Below, one piece after another: positions 23,122 through 34,480 of a stretch of 64,000 bases of DNA. Origin of the DNA: Phyto melanocephala. Lineage: Eukaryota; Arthropoda; Insecta; Diptera; Rhinophoridae. The DNA is taken from contig OW799234.1 in assembly GCA_941918925.1 (NCBI GenBank), positions 74,358,543 to 74,422,542 of the forward strand. The letters run 5' to 3'. Within the stretch, counting starts at the first letter, position 1. Each line of letters opens with the position of its first letter. Position numbers and translations under genes: made by a program. The notes under the pieces were generated by a model. The model saw only the letters and a program-made list of their open reading frames with translations, was not told the DNA's origin and searched no databases.

Positions 23122-25637
23122 AATAATTAATAATTATTGTTGTTTATTTAGTCACCCCTTTTTTCCTTGTAGAAAAACAACAATGTTAATTGCTTTGTTG
23201 TTGCTGAAAAATTCAACATAAACATTCAATTCATAATTGTTGTTTTAATGTGAATTTATGCTGTGAGAAAAAGAAAAAGAGAAAGAAAAAAATTGTTATT
23301 TAATTTATCTTTTTCTCTAAAGTCTTAAATTTCAATGCTAAAAGCAAAATGTTATTAATTTAATTTTGTAAAAGTTTTTTTTTTGCTTTCCTTTGAGTTC
23401 AAGACATTTGCTTTTGTTTCATTTCGCCCAGATCATCTCTAAGGGTGTCAGTAATATGAAACAGTGTAGCATTTGGCTCCTTGGGGTATTAATTAAGTAA
23501 TTGTTATTCACTTAAAGATGAATGTAACTTAATATTACAATATGTTGTTCGTGTCAGCTTCTAAGTACACGTAGCGCATAGTAGACTTGTTGGAGTTTTT
23601 GGAACATTGACATTTGAAATGAATAATTAATTGTAACAGAAAAATGTAATAATGATAGGAACGACAAGTGGTCTTTATACATTTCTTCAAGAGCTACAGG
23701 TAAAAGACTAAAGAAGCGATAGATGTGAATATTTTTTAACGAACTATTTTTTTAACTAAAAATCAAAAGCTTTCTAAGTTAGGTCTTTGCGCACTCAGAA
23801 ATAAAAATTTTTATTGATTACAAAAAAAAAAACACACACACAATTACTCCACATCCAAATTAGCCCTCACTGATTTCTGTCTGTCCGTGCATGAAAGTCT
23901 TATTGTTAAAGTAGAGTTCGTACTTTTCAAAGAGCTTCTATACAATTTGATGCACAAGCCTTTCTTGAACCCAAGTACAAATTTGGCTAATTTGGTTAAG
24001 AAATATATCTTAATGTACCAATAAATGTTTTTTAAATTGAGCTTGAGATAATTTTTTTTTTTAATAATTTTAATTTTAATAAAATTATCTGAAGCTCAAT
24101 ATTAAAAACAACTATTGATATAAATAAAAAAGATCGAAAACATTTATTTATTTATTATTCATCTTAATGTACATACAATTTTGGAAAATATTTATTTCAT
24201 GGTAATTAACTTAAAATAAGCTTAATAGAAATACAAATTTCTGTACTGCAAAGCTCGGGAGGCAAATATGAATTTACGAAAGCGATCAAATTCTTTGAGC
24301 CTGTGGTTTAGAGATTCTAATTAAAATTCTACACTTATGTTCGCATTTACACAAGTGTCGCCCTTGCCTTGTAATTGTCAGGAGTACGAACGATTCGTAG
24401 CTTTTCCGAAATAATGCATGATTAAAAGAACTATTGTTCATAGTTATTACATAAAACAAATAAACAATAAAAATGAGAAGTGAATTGATGAAACATCATG
24501 TACTCAATTTCAGGTCGAATGAATAAAATTTAAACAAACTGAGTTTGTTTTGAACATCTACTTTCTGTAAAAAGAATAATGTAGTAATTTCTGTGGTTTT
24601 CATGGGCAACCTCGTATGTTCATTTTATAAGATTTTGAGTTAATAATGCAATATTGCTTGGTTTTAGACGGCCTTTACTGGGTTTTAAAAATGTCTCAAA
24701 TAAGATGGACCCATTCCGATTATTTTAATTTCATTACAAAGTAACTTCTATATATATTCAAAAATCGTTCAGCACTAACACGGCTTTGTAGCTTTCCTAA
24801 AAAATTTGATTTTAAGACATTCGTGGTTGCCCATCAAAACCACAGATTTATCGTTCATATTACGAAACATTTGCTGAGAGTTTGTTGATGGAAGAGGAAA
24901 GAAACATTTAAAAGGTAATAATTTTTTATGTTAATATAGTTTTCTCCTTTTACCAAGAGATTCGTACAATTGTATGTAGATAACGATTCTCTATACGGTC
25001 TGATCTAATATTTATGAGGTAAAAATATTGCTGTAACTTTTAAGTTAGTTTGACAAATGGATAAAGTTATTACATTGTTATAAGTTATAAAAAATTTTTT
25101 ATTAAATGTTTATTTATTTTATTATATTTTGTCTCGTAAAAATATTGTTAATACTCTTTTGCAAATTGTTATAATTTCATAAACCTTTGAAGCTAGGCAA
25201 AAAGGTATTAAGTCTGAAACTGCAACGTCGAAGATATGTACATATGTAAATATATAAATAACTTATAATAACTTATTTTACATGCCTTGCTGTTAAGGTC
25301 AGTGTTTTTACTCACTTAGCACTTGTGTACAACATGTAATAAGTTTTGTTTAAAGAAAACATTTCCTTTACAATACTGTCATTTATGTTTCTTAAGCGTA
25401 GCATCCGCATTGCATGTAAGTAGGCATGTAAATAATTAAAACCCCAAAGTAAATTGATGGTGGTATTAACATTAGGTAAAAGGTATTGTCTTTCAAGGTA
25501 ATTACTATTTGAGGCGGATTTAATTTGTCTATAAGTTGCATTACCTAACTCTTTGGGTAACAGTAAGAGCAAGTTTAATTTAAGTGTTTATCTTAGAGCT
25601 GGAAAATGGAGGAAGAAAATGAAGGCATTATAACATA
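23122..25637. other. Upstream of Rab3-GEF start codon, no gene seen
   Basis: AT-rich sequence without a convincing ORF. It may hold 5' UTR exons and the promoter, but no TATA box or initiator could be supported. Confidence 0.45.
24022..24118. repeat. Imperfect palindrome of about 97 bp
   Basis: The arms ATTGAGCTTGAGATAATTTT and its near complement AAAATTATCTGAAGCTCAAT enclose an A/T core. Weaker matching extends outwards. It could be a small MITE, but no target duplication was found. Confidence 0.55.
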
Positions 25638-26009
25638 TCGTCGGCTTAATACGCAAACCTGCTAACTCCCTTTTTGGCAAATTTTACAGGTGAGATAAAA
25701 AACTTGGGAGGAAAACCAAAAATATAGTTGGTTTATTTAATGGTATTCTTCATGTATGACTACAATTTTTAAAAAGAAAAAAAAAACACTGAACTAATAA
25801 TGTACTGGATTTAGCAGTTTTTTCTACAAACATTTTTCTGTGAAAGGATTTAGCAGTTTTTCTTATCAAACGTTTTTACACTTTCCAAGACTTAAGTTGA
25901 AGAAAAACTACATGCTGGTCGATGAGGCGCATCTTTCTCCACTACACAGCATCAAAATCTCAATTTATTTAAAAAGTGGATTTAGCAGGTTTGCATATTA
26001 AGCCGACGA
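25638..26009. mobile_element. TIR element of about 372 bp with TA at each end
   Basis: The ends are inverted repeats: TCGTCGGCTTAATACGCAAA on the left, and TCGTCGGCTTAATATGCAAA read inward from the right, extending into CCTGCTAA. TA borders both sides. The interior repeats GGATTTAGCAGTTTTT. It is a MITE-like element, perhaps Tc1/mariner-related. Confidence 0.7.
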
Positions 26010-26011
26010 TA

Positions 26012-27612
26012 TCTTAACAATAAAAAAAGATAATTATTTTTTTAACTTTTTACACACATTTACACATTAGCAGCAGGTAAATGAATGCATAATATTTAGA
26101 AGAATGGGATTGCAAAAAATTGTTAAATGTTCACATAACTTTTTTAAACATGATATAATTAATTTTAAGCACAACGTTAATTTTACATTTCAGAAAAATT
26201 TCAAAATGTCTTTCTTAAATCTAGCAATATTTAAGCTTGTCCCTCCCTATTTCATTAAAATGAAATTTTAGTTATCAATCATTTTACATATTATTTTTTT
26301 TCGACACAATTACTTTTATAAATGATACATCGAAAACACACCAACCACTTAATTTAGTTAAAACACTTTCTTATCACTTATGTATAAAGTAATCAAACAG
26401 TGCTACGTCTATGTAACGTATACTTTTTTACATTTATTATTCTGAATGCTTGTACATATACATAACTTCGAGGGTATTACATCAATATAAAATATTCTCT
26501 TACATACGTAGACATCGATGCCATTTCCTTTAGGTAACAACATGAGTGAGCACAGTATGTGGTTAAACAACAACAAAAACTTTCTATTTACGACATTAAG
26601 TTCATATAAGTAAGCACTCATATATTGTATATGTGCATATGTACGTACATATTTACATCATAAGCAAAACATATATTATTGTATAAGAGTTCGATAAGCG
26701 TTTTAGTAAACAGTGGGATATTTTCAAAAATAAATGGTATTAAAAATTGTAATTTTTAAATACTATTCAAATATGTTTGAAACACTTTCAGAATCAAATT
26801 ACAGCATTTAATAGCTACCGAAGTTTTACTTGAACATGAAAGATTTCAGGGCATTAAGAAGACAACTACTAATAGCAATTTTCTTGTGTAGCAGACAGTC
26901 GAATGGCACAGTTTGTCACCTGTTTAACAACCGGAGGCGCTGTAAATATGACTGACTGACTTTTTAAAATTAAAATTAATTGTACTGCCGTTAAAATTTA
27001 TATTTATGTTAAGTGTCACATTTTCTAGACTCATACCTTTGAGTCCTACTGTTTAAATAATGCATACAATAAATGTAAGAGTTTATTTGTTTGATTCTCT
27101 AATACTTGACGAAACTAAATTTTAATAAAATTTACCACAGATATCAATCTGGATCAACATTTAAATTATTTTCTACCCCAGTGTCTGTGTTTTGATACAG
27201 GGATAGTTAAGAGCTTAGATCAACACATACTTGGTATACAGTATACTGGAAAACATACAGCCGACGTTGCATCAAAATACTAGAAACTTAGTAAAAAAAT
27301 TTTCGGACAGTGTAGACAAAAGAGTATAAAAAAAATTTCACTAAAAAGTGAATACAATTTCTAAACCAATAATTCAAGTGGTGGTGGTAATTCTACAACA
27401 AATACGACATTAAAAACAAAATATTTTATTTTTTCTTTAGTTAGCCAATGCGGCAAAAATAACACGGTTGTTTTTTTTTTTATTTATTTTAAGTTCACGC
27501 TAACTATTACAAAACAAACAACTTTTGACAATTTAGCAAACTTCTATGCGAAGAAAAAAATATATGTGTTGTGCTTTCAGCACTACCTGTAAAATAGTTT
27601 TGATTTAAACAT
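26012..27612. other. No gene recognised
   Basis: AT-rich sequence with short microsatellites such as ACATATGTACGTACAT near 26630. No supportable feature was found. Confidence 0.45.
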
Positions 27613-27615
27613 TTA

Positions 27616-27732
27616 GGGCCGTATTCATAAAAAATATTTTAGGTTTATTAAAGGCTTATTTGACAGATGTTGTAGAGAAATTTGTCAAATAAGCCTTCAA
27701 TAAACCTAAAATATTTTTTATGAATACGGCCC
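27616..27732. mobile_element. Palindromic MITE (117 bp), PIF/Harbinger-like, TTA duplication
   Basis: It is an almost perfect hairpin starting GGGCCGTATTCATAAAAAAT and ending in its complement. Direct TTA repeats flank it (27613-27615 and 27733-27735). The GGGCC terminus and TWA duplication suit PIF/Harbinger. Degraded relatives lie at 56449 and 62653. Confidence 0.75.
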
Positions 27733-28051
27733 TTATTATTTTTCTATGAAATAGCAACCCAATGCAAAATTACTAGTTGGTTGCCTGAGTGAAGTAATAA
27801 ATGAATTTTTTTTTAGTTGAAAATAACAAAATAGTATTACTTTACACTCTGAGGGTTAAGGGTTCGATTATTACTAGACACTGTGATGCACTTCATCGTG
27901 AAAACGCTATTGTACCAATTAAATTACAATATAAATTGTAGTTGTTGTGCAATAAAATAAATGAATAAATAATTGTTCAATGTGATGTTGAAAAAGCGTA
28001 GATAAAAATAATAAAAATTATTGGTTTCTTTGACCTTTTATAATAATATAT

Positions 28052-28226
28052 GTTTAATAGTTTTTTAAGCTTAAGGTCCTTTTAATAATAAAAAATCTTT
28101 TTGTTTTGTTTCATATTATTTGATCAATATTTCGCTACTTCTTTGTGTAGCATTATCAGGATAAACGTTTTTTTATTATATATTAGGTTTTTGTTGGATT
28201 TGTGTCTTGATATTTGTTATTTGTTA

Positions 28227-28258
<32 letters not shown>

Positions 28259-28885
28259 AAATTTATAGTTTGATTAACAAAATTGAAAATAACATACATA
28301 AAAAATTTTTTTAAACATTTTGTCATATATAAAAAATTTTACAAAAATGTAGTATAACAAAAAATTACAATTTATATAAAAATATTAACAAAAAGTATTA
28401 TAACAAAAATTGTTGAAAAAATGTTAATAGTATTATAAGAATATGTATGTGTAATAATAGAAAAAAAAAAAAAAATTTGTATAACAAAAATTCATAATTA
28501 TTATAGTATTAATAAGAATTTTATAAATTATTGTCTATACTTTAACATAAAAATATGTTGGTTTTGTACAGAATATTACAAATATTATATAAAAATTTTT
28601 AACAGATAATGTTATGTTACATACGTATGATACAATAATTATATATGTATAAAAGTATTGATAACAAATATTTTGTTGTAACAAAACAAGTGTATTAATA
28701 TTACTAAAAACTAATATAAAAAATGTAGATAAATAAAGTATTATCTTAATGTATTAAAAAATTAATTTAAAATTAAATTTCTTTATAAAAAACTTAACAA
28801 GGAAATTATATAAACATAAATGAATAGGTATAAGTGTTATTTCTTATGTATTAAATGTCTATAACTCTGTGCAACATTATCCGTA
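28052..28885 (-). repeat. Left arm of the Penelope inverted repeat
   Basis: This 834-bp arm is the reverse complement of 29323-30160. It starts GTTTAATAGTTTTTTAAGCT and ends next to the codons that lead into the GIY-YIG ORF. Confidence 0.9.
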
Positions 28886-28903
28886 AAGAAAGGTAAAGAA
28901 AGG

Positions 28904-29371
28904 TTGAAGAATTCGAAAGTTTTTGATAATAATAGATATGGGATGACATATAGAATGAATAATACAATAGGTAGATTGTTTAGTAATACTAAGGACAAAA
29001 TACAGAAATGGGATATGTCTAATATCGTATATAAAATACCTTGCGGAGGAAATGATGGGGAAAGTTGTGATAAGGTTTATATAGGAACGACGAAAAATAA
29101 ACTTATGACAAGAATTGCTGGACATAAATCTGACCAAAAGTATAGGAATATTTCTTCACAAAAGACAGCATTATCTACTCACTGTTCCAACTCTAATCAC
29201 TTTCCGAACTTTGAAAATGTATCAGTTTTAAATATTGAAAATAATTATAAACGTAGATATATGTTAGAAATGTTACAGATAATTAATGTACCAACTACAC
29301 AGAGAATTAATTATAAGGCAGATACGGATAATGTTGCACAGAGTTATAGACATTTAATACATAAGAAATAA
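28904..29371 (+). CDS. GIY-YIG endonuclease domain of a Penelope-like retroelement (5'-truncated)
   Basis: The 155-codon ORF holds NIVYKIPCGGND, then CDKVYIGTTKNKL, then TRIAGHKSD. These correspond to the GIY and YIG strands, the Cys-rich insertion typical of Penelope-like elements, and the Arg/His helix. In full elements this domain follows a telomerase-like reverse transcriptase and nicks the target. Here the RT part is missing. The frame stays open upstream to about 28883, where the inverted arm begins, so the first codon is a frame limit rather than a real start. The stop lies inside the right arm. The ORF has no frameshift, so the insertion may be fairly young. Confidence 0.75.
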   Translation: MKNSKVFDNNRYGMTYRMNNTIGRLFSNTKDKIQKWDMSNIVYKIPCGGNDGESCDKVYIGTTKNKLMTRIAGHKSDQKYRNISSQKTALSTHCSNSNHFPNFENVSVLNIENNYKRRYMLEMLQIINVPTTQRINYKADTDNVAQSYRHLIHKK

Positions 29372-29952
29372 CACTTATACCTATTCATTTATGTTTATAT
29401 AATTTCCTTGTTAAGTTTTTTATAAAGAAATTTAATTTTAAATTAATTTTTTAATACATTAAGATAATACTTTATTTATCTACATTTTTTATATTAGTTT
29501 TTAGTAATATTAATACACTTGTTTTGTTACAACAAAATATTTGTTATCAATACTTTTATACATATATAATTATTGTATCATACGTATGTAACATAACATT
29601 ATCTGTTAAAAATTTTTATATAATATTTGTAATATTCTGTACAAAACCAACATATTTTTATGTTAAAGTATAGACAATAATTTATAAAATTCTTATTAAT
29701 ACTTTAATAATTATGAATTTTTGTTATACAAATTTTTTTTTTTTTTTTTTCTATTATTACACATACATATTCTTATAATACTATTAACATTTTTTCAACA
29801 ATTTTTGTTATAATACTTTTTGTTAATATTTTTATATAAATTGTAATTTTTTGTTATACTACATTTTTGTAAAATTTTTTATATATGACAAAATGTTTAA
29901 AAAAATTTTTTATGTATGTTATTTTCAATTTTGTTAATCAAACTATAAATGT

Positions 29953-29988
<36 letters not shown>

Positions 29989-30160
29989 ACAAATAACAAA
30001 TATCAAGACACAAATCCAACAAAAACCTAATATATAATAAAAAACGTTTATCCTGATAATGCTACACAAAGAAGTAGCGAAATATTGATCAAATAATATG
30101 AAACAAAACAAAAAGATTTTTTATTATTAAAAGGACCTTAAGCTTAAAAAACTATTAAAC
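29323..30160 (+). repeat. Right arm of the Penelope inverted repeat
   Basis: This 838-bp arm carries the last codons of the GIY-YIG ORF and its 3' region. It includes an A run at about 29957-29986 and ends AAAAAACTATTAAAC. It is nearly identical to the left arm in reverse. Confidence 0.9.
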
Positions 30161-31395
30161 AAAAATAATAAAAAGTAAAAAAAAATAAAAATGTTTAATA
30201 TTCGTAAGAGACAAGTTTTATTCATCGTTTATAAATCTTTTAATTTTGAAAAGAATTCTGATTAGTGGTTAAAAGTTATCTATTCATTCTTTTTTTTTTT
30301 ACTGAAAGCCCCACTGTACAGTATGAATAAACAGACATACATTTATCTGTTTGTTAGTATTAAGTATAACAACTTTTTTTTTATTGTATTTGCGTAAGTT
30401 TTAGGGTATTGCTAAAAATTAAAAACATAAGTTATTCAAACGGCGATATTAATGATAAACTTTCCATTAACTGAAAATGAATGGAAATTTTGCATAACCA
30501 AAAATTATATGGAAATTTTCTAAAATAATCAATTGGCATACATATTCGCAAAAAGTCTTGTTGTGTAATATTGTCATAATTTTTAAAATTTTAAAATAAA
30601 TGAAAAAGTTTGTTACTTTATAATATTTTTATATCATTTTGCAACTTTGAAAAACTATGACCTTGTGGATTCATCCAATATAAGATTTTGTTTACGCTTA
30701 TAAATTTTACAAACTTAGTTGCTTAAAATAAACTGTGATTCTTTTGAGCGCATATATTAATCATACGTTATACTTTAACACACTCAAATATTACAATAGT
30801 AATATTTCACTATTACTTAATTCTACTCGATATTCACTTATATATGTCTTATATACAACTAATACTACTTGCTGTAGTTTTGTTAAATTTATACTGTGAT
30901 ACCGGATGAACAATTTTCCAAACAATGTAAATTCTGCAAATAGTTATTTTAAAAACATTTCCAAAGTCAAAATCTAAATTCTTTTAAAATTCAGTGCTTC
31001 CGAAGTGTTAAAATAAAATCAAAATTAAACAAAAGTACATTACAATAATGCAAATAGAAATTAAAATATAAATTTAATGAATGCAAATCAAACTAATGAA
31101 ACTTAAAACTAATTATTTGTTTCTGTAATACTATGTTCATACACGCGCCTTAATTGTCAATTTATAATATTCTCGCAATTAAAGGCCTTATTGAGCTCAA
31201 TTTACCACACTAAAAATTACTTATAAATTGTGCAATATATACTTAATTGTTTCACTTATTGTCCAAAACTTGAAATACATCTCTTGAGAAGTATGTTCAG
31301 AGAGAAGAAAATTCTATACGTGGCATTTCTAATCTCAAACAAATAAATATACGAAAAATAAAAATTAAGAAAATGGAAAAAGTTTGACGAAAATT
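30161..31395. other. No gene recognised
   Basis: AT-rich sequence without a supportable ORF or complete repeat. Confidence 0.45.
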
Positions 31396-32367
31396 TTAGG
31401 TTAGGTTAGGTTAGGTTGAAAAGGAGGGGTATAAAAGCCCAAACCCATGACAGGTATGTACTTATGCCCAGTTGGCATGTTGTGCGCTCCATATGGAAAA
31501 CGGAATTTCCAAACAAAAACCATAAACATAATTTCCCAAAAATAACGGACTAGTCAAAGAACTCAGTCCCCTCAATGTAACGCCTTATGGATCTCCAGTT
31601 CGAGTTCCCCAGGTATTTCAAGTTCGGCATAGTATCCACTGTAAAATTTTCGCGCATAATATGCCCAAACGCAGGACAATGACAGAGGTAGTGTACCAAA
31701 GTCTCATCCTCTTCCTCGCATGCTCTACATGTTGTCTCCTCAGATAATCTCATGCGAGCTAGATGAGTTCTCAACTCCGTATGACCTGTAATTACACTGG
31801 TTAGTTTCCTAAGTGTAGGTCTACTTAGTCTCAGAATCTCCTTTGATTTCCCAAGATTTGAGTCACCCCATAGTGTTCTTGTCACCTTACCGACATCAGT
31901 GCTTTGCCATTTTCTGACATGTTCCTCCATCGCCCAACGTTTAAGTTCATCCTTAAATCGTTTAAGGGGTTTGGCGTTCTCCAAAGTTATAGTACTCGGA
32001 AGAGCTCCCATTTTGGATAATTTGTCGGCTTTCTCCATATTATCTCCAGATGTTCACAAATTGCATATGAGTTTATCTCGCTCTTGCATTGCAAAACGTT
32101 CCGGGATTCAACTTTCTCCTTTCTCAATGTCTTAATCACTGATTGGCTATCCGTAAAGATACGAATCGGGGTTTCGCTATTCGTTTCCTTTATCCATTTA
32201 ATTCCTTCCGTAATCGCCATGATCTCAGCCTGAAAAATAGTGTTGTGATCTGGTAGACGGAAGTATTTGCTTCTATTTCGGCTTATGTCGTATAGGCCCA
32301 TTCCACTTTGGTCACCAATCTTTGAACCGTCTGTATAAAGATCGATTCCATGGGTGTATCCCATCCT
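31396..32367 (-). mobile_element. 5'-truncated non-LTR retrotransposon (LINE) with (CCTAA)n tail
   Basis: The minus-strand fragment carries an RNase H domain and a Cys-rich C-terminal domain, then a 3' UTR ending in tandem CCTAA (31396-31418). The 5' break is at about 32367, next to an AT microsatellite. LINEs with RNase H after the RT belong to the I, R1 and LOA groups; I cannot say which. Confidence 0.8.
31550..32364 (-). pseudogene. LINE ORF2 C-terminus: RNase H plus zinc-knuckle-like domain
   Basis: From 32364: LYTDGSKIGDQSG (first Asp), FQAEIMAITEGIKWI (Glu), IRIFTDSQSVIKTL (Asp), then a frameshift or small deletion near 32025-32045 before EKADKLSKMG (final Asp). The expected WxPGH segment is lost at the break. 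The C-terminal part has TSVITGHTELRTHLARM and CRAC-8-H-4-C. The ORF ends at 31550. It is inactive. Confidence 0.8.
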
Positions 32368-32368
32368 G

Positions 32369-32406
<38 letters not shown>

Positions 32407-32412
32407 GTATAT
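32368..32412. repeat. AT dinucleotide microsatellite
   Basis: A run of TA/AT repeats begins exactly where the LINE fragment is truncated. Confidence 0.85.
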
Positions 32413-33238
32413 ATGATGAAAATTTTGAAAAAATGTTTAAATAAATTCAAATACATATACGTATGTATATAAATAAATATAATTGTAAATATATTTTATG
32501 AACAGGAAAAATACTGAAGACAAGGCATTATTTGATTTGGTATTAATACATCGTATTTTTACAGCTATCAAATGCTAATGGAGTAAGATAAATTGAGTAT
32601 GTGTGAACACTTTTCTAATTGCTCAATCAACACTAAATTGAAACAATTTAAAATGTCTGTTTGAACAGGGTATAACAGTATTTTCTGTAAAATATATATA
32701 ATATATAAAAAATTTACCAAAATTTCTTACAAATAAGGGATTGAAACTGTTGATCTGTAAACAGAAGTTTTAAGCTAAATATTAAAATTTTTCCCACTAC
32801 TCTGATAGCGCTGTTCTTACTATTTATTGAATACTCATCTTCTATGACTATAAAAATAACGAAAGTAACATTCCGTCCTTCACTATAATCTTTAAAGTCA
32901 ACTTGTATTATTAGTACCTACTTTCAGAATTCTATGTATATATTCCAAAATACAAGAAAAAAATTAAAAAAATTACATAAATACCATAAATTTTAGAAAA
33001 AGTCACTTGGAGTTGAACCTCAGATCAATAATCACTTATTTTAATAAAATAAATTTACAAACGTAAATATAAAAAAAGTATCATAAAATGTAAAGAAGTA
33101 CCTTGTGGTCGCCCATATCGTTTTCAGTCGCACCTCATATCAAAATTTCTAATTTCAACATTCTAGCTTCATAAACGTAGAAAATACAAAAATATCATAA
33201 AAAAAGGAGAAGTAATTTTTTAAGTTTTCCATATCAAT

Positions 33239-33738
33239 AGCGGAACTCACTCTTTGATGCAAACTACCCATGCAAGTCGTGCAGACCGTGCAAGTCTAGC
33301 AAACAATTTAACTTGTGCACGACTACAAAAACAAATTCTATTAAATTGCAATTTGCATCACTTGAGCAAATATGCACAACTAAAAATCAGTGCAAAGTAA
33401 TGTCACACAAATTTGCACAACAGATACACAATTTTTTTACTCTTAGGATTTAAAATCTCCACAAATTCAATTTCATTCATGGCATTTTTTACCAAAAAAA
33501 ATTGTGATATTATATTTTCCGTTGATTTAAAATTAATTAATTTTCTTTTCGGAAAATATTAAAACACAGAATCTTACTTATTAATTTAAAAAAAGATTTG
33601 TTGTTTCTTAAATACCTAAAAAATCAGCTCGTTGCCATAAGTTTGCAACACACATGAAAAATGCACTCACGCTTGGTAGCAAAAAATTAGTGCATATTTG
33701 CACTAATTGCAAAAATGCTACCATGAGTGAATTCCGCT
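33239..33738. mobile_element. TIR element of about 500 bp
   Basis: The left end AGCGGAACTCACTC and the right end GAGTGAATTCCGCT are inverted repeats with one mismatch. The interior repeats TTGCA/TGCAA words such as GTGCAAGTC and TTTGCACTAATTGC. No target duplication is clear, so the superfamily is open. Confidence 0.55.
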
Positions 33739-33777
33739 TATGTAAAAATTTCTGGCTTAAAATTTTTAAGTATCTAT

Positions 33778-33949
33778 CAGGGTACACTTATACAAGGTGG
33801 CGGTGCCAGCCCAGATGACAATTTTTTTGTGTTCTGGAGTATGTCAAACTACATGATTTCATCTCCGGAAATTGTCAAACTTCATACATAAAAAAAGAGA
33901 GCCGAAAATCGCTCTCCTTTACGTTATCACCTTATGTAATTACACCATG
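33778..33949. mobile_element. hAT-like MITE (172 bp), 8-bp TSD
   Basis: It starts CAGGGTACACTTATACAAGG and ends TTACACCATG. It is flanked by GTATCTAT on both sides (33770-33777 and 33950-33957). The inner ends are imperfect inverted repeats around ACAAGGTG/CACCTTATGT. It is the same family as 56630-56828. Confidence 0.8.
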
Positions 33950-34439
33950 GTATCTATGTAACAATTAAATATTTTATTAGACATGTTTTGAAGTGAGTAA
34001 ATCTACTCTTTAAAAAAAAAAATTATATTAAAATTTTTTTAATTATAAAATTGTTAAGTTTCTGATGATGTTATTTATAATTTATTATAAAAAAAATTAT
34101 AAAATCTATATATATATATATATCTATATATAACAGTAATGTTACTGACTGACAGATTCATCACTGCCCAAACGCAACTAGCAAGAGACATGAAATGTGG
34201 ACAATGGATTCCTATTTCGATGTATAGCTCTACCAACAAGGAAGGTAGAAAGGAAGGTAACCTTATTATCTGCTAATCAAAAATTGATGCAGATTCATTT
34301 CAAAAAGTATTGTAATCTACTTACAAAATAAGTTTTTTTTTAATTTTCAACCTTTAGAGGAAAACAGGTAAAAACTGTAATTCGGTACCTTTTGGGTAAC
34401 CTACTTATGTAACTTTCAAATGCATTAAGCTAAAAAAAG

Positions 34440-34480
34440 GTAAAAAAAAAAATCAGATTCGGCACGGCCACTCACTCTTA
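34440..34480 (-). repeat. Possible 5' end of the hairpin-ended repeat family, reverse copy
   Basis: GATTCGGCACGGCC at 34453 is the complement of the family start GGCCGTGCCGAATC. No further collinear sequence was confirmed. Confidence 0.35.

Larger units (their letters stand above)
28052..30160. mobile_element. Penelope-like element fragment folded into a giant inverted repeat
   Basis: Two nearly identical arms, 28052-28885 and 29323-30160, are inverted around a 437-bp centre holding most of a GIY-YIG endonuclease ORF. Each arm contains the ORF tail, the 3' non-coding region and a long T or A run (about 28228-28254 and 29957-29986). The ORF type is that of Penelope-like retroelements. No reverse transcriptase was found. 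Penelope elements are known for inverted or tandem partial copies at insertion sites. Confidence 0.8.

Noticed and set aside
28228..29986. Poly-T and poly-A runs as separate poly-A tailed insertions
   Set aside because: They are mirror parts of the two arms of one inverted repeat.
31396..31418. Telomere-like TTAGG repeats
   Set aside because: Only four units, located exactly at the 3' end of a LINE; this is a retroposon tail rather than a telomere.
34113..34290. A possible fourth Helitron start (TCTATATATAACAG)
   Set aside because: No CTAG end with a hairpin was found downstream.
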